DNA from: Diphasiastrum complanatum
Lineage: Eukaryota > Streptophyta > Lycopodiopsida > Lycopodiales > Lycopodiaceae
Reading direction: 5' to 3'
Length of the DNA: 64,000 bases
NCBI GenBank assembly: GCA_029204225.1
Contig: CM055113.1
Coordinates: 16,621,745-16,685,744, forward strand
How positions within the stretch are numbered: the first letter of the stretch is position 1; each line of letters opens with the position of its first letter. The position numbers were made by a program, and so were the translations under genes. Shown here piece after piece: positions 52,401 through 58,400 of the stretch. The notes beneath the pieces are model-generated. The model worked only from the letters and a program-made list of their open reading frames with translations, had not been told where the DNA came from and did not search any database.

Positions 52401-55400
52401 GTTGGCAACCATAATTCAACTTGAATGGACTTATATCATAGACACATCTCTTCTCATTATACGCGAACTCAACTAAGGGCAAATACTTTACCCCTATCAA
52501 AACCCAAAACTCACTGGAGCCGGGTCAATGAGGACTACTAATGCCATAGAGAGTTGTCTTCAAAAGTGGGAAGAAGCATTCCAGATGTGTGGCATTGATG
52601 ATGAAATTGAGATGATTGCTAAAGACACATATCGTTTTCAAGAATCAGCACAGAGGTGGTGGAGGAGAAAGGTGGAGACAAATGACCTAGTTCCAACCAC
52701 ATGGGAGGAATTCCAGCAGGTGGATATGTGAAAGTGGGTACCTATGGATGAGAAGAATAAGGCCATTCAACTATGGACTTATTTGAAACAAGGTAACTTG
52801 AGCATGTATGATTATGCCGACAAGTACCATGAGGCTTTATTGCGCACTCCTCAGGAAGTTCCGAAGTTCATGCAAGTGTTTCACTTTGTGGAGGGACTTC
52901 AAGATATTGTAAGTCCTTTTGGCAGAAAGGAGCAGTCTCATGATTGGTGGGGAGCCATGGCTTTGTATTATGAAGACAACAAGAAACCTAGATCCTATTG
53001 CAGTAGCTACTACAAGGAGCCAACAACCTTGGGGTCGTAAGGGCAAATGGAACAAAAAGAGAAAGTTTGAAGGTCAAACCAATAAGCGGCAAGCTCAAGG
53101 TGACCAGAGAGGTAAGGAAGGCAAAGGGTTTTTGTGGGCAGCCTATTGCCCAAAAGGGTTAGCATCCTTCAATGTTGTCATCACAAGAACGTCCGAAGAG
53201 GGAGAATGCTTGTTTTGGATGTTTGGGGCAGCATATGTGGACATGCTGCATGTCCATGGAACCAGATGCAGACCACATATAATCTTTAGCTGGATAAGAT
53301 GAACTAGATGGATGACCCTACGACAGTGGAAGAGATCGAGCAATAAGCCAATACAAATGTTCCACACCTCATGAATGTCTTTATGGTTAGGAGAGTGGAC
53401 ACAACACTCAACCATCCTAGTGCCACTACACAATGGAAATGGTTGATGAAAAGGGTACAAAGATTTGGGACAACAGGGTTGTGGCCATTCCACAAACTTT
53501 ACAAAGTTACACAAAAGAGTTGGATTTTGGGATAACGCGACTAGCGCGGTTTGATGTGGTGTTGGGCATTTGTTGGCACATGATGTGAAAGCCACACATG
53601 GCCTGGGATACTCATGTGTATGGGTCCCAGTTTGATTGTGTGGCTCATTCCATCCATAATCTCACTTAGTATACAACGCCTATTCCAACATGCATCAGTT
53701 CCATGCAAAGATTCCTAGTCAGAAAATGCCATAACTTCAAACGCTCATAACTTTGTCATCCGGACACTGTTTTAGGTGCTATTGCAGTACAGTGGGAGGA
53801 CAAGTGATCGTGATGACTACCATGTCATCCAGGGCTATACTGTCCACATGTGCGAGCTGCAAAGGCCAACATTCATATATAAGGGCGCCCTTCTAGTATG
53901 AGGAAGCCTTGAAAAAACATTGTCCGAGCATGCATGGCCTCAAAATGGCGTCATCAACAGTCCTTTAGGGATTATTAGAGACCAGTGAAGCTCTGAATCA
54001 GGTTTATTGTGCAGGTTATGTCCAAGGCAAGCGAAAATCAGAATTTGAAGGTGATTTGAGTCATTTTCACACCGTAATTGTTTAGGAAGCTACAAGCAAC
54101 CAAATCAGGGGTCTGATAGGTCAGTACAGAGCTTAAACAATTCTGAAAATGACCAGCGTACACTTCAAAAGAAATTGATTTAGGTGGTCAAGGCTCCGAA
54201 CCCCTCAAAAATAATCAAAGAACAATGAAAAACACTCTCTTTTTTGCTTTTTCAACACAAGTTCGACCACCACAAGCTGTTAACCCTGCAGCCAAGCCCC
54301 ATAACAGCTTCAAAAAATCCAAAAGAAGATGCATGCAGGTACAGATCCTCCAGCACTAAAAACAACCTTTTTCAAGCATCTAAAGTAGGAGTTTTATCAA
54401 TTACTAACTTATACTATCAATTCCTACCCAAAAACATCAAAATTTGACTGAATTTGACCAAAAATCGACTGCAACGATTAGTGACCATTACGCAACAGCA
54501 AGTAATCAATAAATTCAGTTTTAATGACTTCCTAACACTTTGAAATCATCAAAATACAGTAGCTTTTGAGTTATACTAGGCTAAAATCAAGTTTCTAACC
54601 AAAAACCATAGAAATGCATGGACAACCGCAAGCAATTAGACATACCAAGTCAGATCATTGATTTTTATCCATTGAAAAATAATAAATCTGAGAAACACCT
54701 TACTTGGAGCTCAATTCCACCACCAAGAAGAAAAAGCAATAATCTCCTACCCAAGAAGTAGGAAAAAGCAAGCAAAAGTTGGATTCACCAATTCCACCTC
54801 CCATTGTCGTAAGCCAAGGCTCTGATACCACTATAAGGAGCACAACAACATCCAGCTTACAATACACCGTAGAGGACACTATGGAGCCAAAACCACCCAA
54901 CCAAGTAGAAGCTCAAGATCAAACCCCAAAAGCCTTACTCCCATGCCATGTAGGTGAATGATGAAGAGAAGAGTAAATTGGTAATCAAAGTCATCAAATA
55001 GGAAGTGTAGGTGGGTGAGCCCCCTACGATGTATATAGCCTCCAGGGTCCAGTGCATGTTGCCATGCATACCTAGGGACACTTCTATAGATAACTTAAAT
55101 TATTATTGATTGTCTCTTCATGCATATGACCGTTAGACACCATTCACTACTCCACATGTCACTATGTGAATGCCTGGGTCCTCTCGAGGTTACTAGTTAT
55201 GAAATTGGCTTTGAATTGGAATTTATTCTAGGCGTAACTTATAAGCTTGAACATTGGAGTACCAAATATCCACATCAAGGATCGTTCCAAATTCTAAGTA
55301 CAAGACATGGACGTAACAGTAGGAGGGATAGTGAGTAAAGGTAGACGAAGAGAAATGCATGTCATCATTTCTCTCATCATGGTCATTTGATTCTTGATAC

Positions 55401-58400
55401 CTTGCAACATGGAAGTATGTTGATTGGTCATGTCTTGACACTAATTATTGGGCCAAATGGGTGGATGTCATCGGAGGAAGAAGATCGTTCGGGAGGTGAT
55501 AAGATCTTAATGAGGGAATAGGAAGAATAGGGATAATAGGACAAGAAGGAAACAAAATGAGATGAGGCAAGGATTGATGAATAAAAGGAAAAAGGGTAGG
55601 GTAGCAAGGAAGCTAGTGGCAATAGGAAAGGTAGTGATGGTGAAGATGGAACAAAATGATGGATCAACAGTGATAGCAAGAGAGAAAAATTTAAGAACAA
55701 GGGCTGGAACTAGCAAGTAGATCAACAATGTAGTACCAAAAAGGCTTGCTAGACAGCAATGGACCTCAAAGAAGGGAGAGAGAGTGATCTAGCAAGAAGG
55801 GTCCTTAAGGGTAGTGATGGACTTCAAAAGAGAGGAATGGGCAGCAATCTAGCAAGAAAAGTCTTCGGGGATAGCAATGTACCTCATGAAAATGCCTCGA
55901 TAGAGCAATCGAGAGCAAGTTTGGCAGCGGCGGAGCTATAGAAAGCTCGTGGACTAGCAATTGATTAAGTGGAAGCAAGCTAGGCAATGGTGGCATTATG
56001 GAAGGGGCCAACAGTGGAGCAAACAAGAGTAATTTGAGTAGCAGTGAAGCTACTTGTTATGTACCATAACGGTACGTCGCAAGGGGTATGACGCACGTCT
56101 GGTGTTATCGACATGTTTTGGTGCCACGTGTCACCATCCTCGGTGGTCACGTGTCGGTGACATGACCGTGCTTGATGGGACCCACTATGCTATGCCTATA
56201 TAGTGGTGGGGCTTCCCTTTTGCCATTCACTCAGTCTACCCGGGAGTTGGTGGATGGAGAGCACGTGCCAGGATATATCGCCAGGCCAGGAGATGTGTGC
56301 TAGGGAGAGCCAAGAACGATGGCTGGTGGTAATTAGTTTTAGTTTCAACCATTTATTTTTAAGCAATGGCCTTTCAAGAAACCACTTTGTTTGGATAATT
56401 TATTTCTATCATGATTTATAAGAAAATCTTAAACTTGTAGTTTGAATTATCAAACTTTGTGTTCCTTTTTCTTGAAAGGTGATGTTAAGGTTTTAAAGAA
56501 TATATTATTCTCTTCAACCTTAACTTTCATAAATAACCTCTATGATGTATTTGCCAAACCCAAAAAAAATAAAATAATAATTTCTGGCGCCGCGGACCAG
56601 CAAACCCACGCATCTGCTCGGAACTCGGGCTCCGAATCCGTGGATTGTTTAAAGCTAAATCTTGGTGTGGCTGTCCTTTCAGGTCGTACTCCTCTTTCCC
56701 CTTCTCTGTACCTGCAAATCTCCAAAGCTTGGAGAGGAGCTGAGGTACATAGAAGGAAAGAGGGAGTGGAACCTTAACTACGTTTAAAATCCTTTTGGAG
56801 TCCATGGGCCATGTGGCACCCTTTGGTGGTCCCACATGGTGAGTAAGATCTAGAAGGGACAAATGGGGCCTTTATTGGGCCCCACTTGTCCTTTTTGCAC
56901 GGAGGAAGGGGAGGAGCCTTGGGGAGGGGGTAAAGGAGTGTACTCACATTCCTTCACCCCATTTTCCCAAGTTGCTTTTGAGTGCTCCATAAGCTCAAGT
57001 TTGCTTATTTTCTTGGGCTTTTGTGCTTTAGTTGTTAGTTTTTAACGGCTTGGACACCGTTGCTCCTTGTTTTTTCCTACACTTTGTTGTTTCCATGGAC
57101 ACCCCTATGGATGTTATCCAAGCTCCAACTCCCACAAGGAATGATATGGAGGAAATGGCTTATGCGATAAATCTGTTGCAGCAACAAGTTGTCGACATAC
57201 ATGCGCTCAAATCATGAACGGGCGGAGACCGAGTTGAGGGCTATGTCCCAATCTCAGCAGGCACTCCTCAACCCGATGTTTACCCCGGAGTTTTTCACTG
57301 GGGAGAAAAAGAACAGACACCAGGACGCGGTCTTGGCTTGGCTTGATCGGTGGACATCTCATTTTTCTCTACACGATCTGCCAGACAGCTCCCATACTAC
57401 GAATGCCAATATGTTTTTACGTGGAAAAGCGTATTATGGTGGCAAGATCTTAAGGAGCGTGCTACAGTCCCATCTACTTGGGATGATGTCCAAGTAGCCT
57501 TTAACGCTTCCTTTGTGCCAGTCCTCGTCAATTTTGAGTATTATCGTCGATTTGCTACATTGCAAATGAGGACGAAACCCTTGGATGTCTATTTGCTAGA
57601 CTTCCAAGAAGTTGCTTTGCGGTTTGTTAACTGCATTGACGGAGTTCTCCTTAAGCTGCATTTTATTTTTTGGCTTGCCCAAAGAGTATCAGTTGGAGGT
57701 CCGCCGCAATCAACGACAATCCCTTGAGGATGTCGTGCGTTTCGCTCGAATTTTCGACGATACGCACACAGTGACCCACAAAGAGCAACAGAAGCCTGAA
57801 TCCAAGAACAAACCCTCTTCTAGCCCTTCCTTTTAAAAGGGCAAAGAGAGAGTTGTTGACGAAGCTTCCCCTTCGGAAAAGAAAAAGAAGCCTTGGTTGG
57901 AGAGAGCTAACTTTGACAAGGCCAAAAGCGGCGGGTTGTGTTTTTCCTACATGGAGAAGGGGCACCTTTCTAAGGACTGCCCGAAGAAATAGAAGAAGGG
58001 AGGCCGCTCTTTCAAGGCTCCAGGTAATTCTTCTATTTCTTGTATTAATGTATCCTTTTCGGATGAAACTGTATGTAGTGATTGTTGTTTTAGTACTGCG
58101 GTGTTTGGACCTCACGACCTCATTCGTATGAGTGGGTTCGTAGGCAGCCAACCCGTGAGTATTCTGTTTGAAGACGATTCTACTAAGAATTTATTAATGC
58201 TAAGTTGGTGCAGAAGCTGTAGCTGGCAACCGCACCAAGTGACCACAAGTACGTGGTTAGGATGGTAGCTGGTGGGGAGCAACAGGTCTAGGACCAATTT
58301 GTCCCCTATGTGCCGTTGAAGATTCAGAACTATGTAGATAGCTTGTCTTTTCATATTATGAATCTTGATAAGGTAGATTTAATCCTAGGCAAGGAATGCT

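Noticed and set aside
57663-58151. 162-codon minus-strand open frame
   Set aside because: Antisense shadow of gypsy gag; no independent motif.
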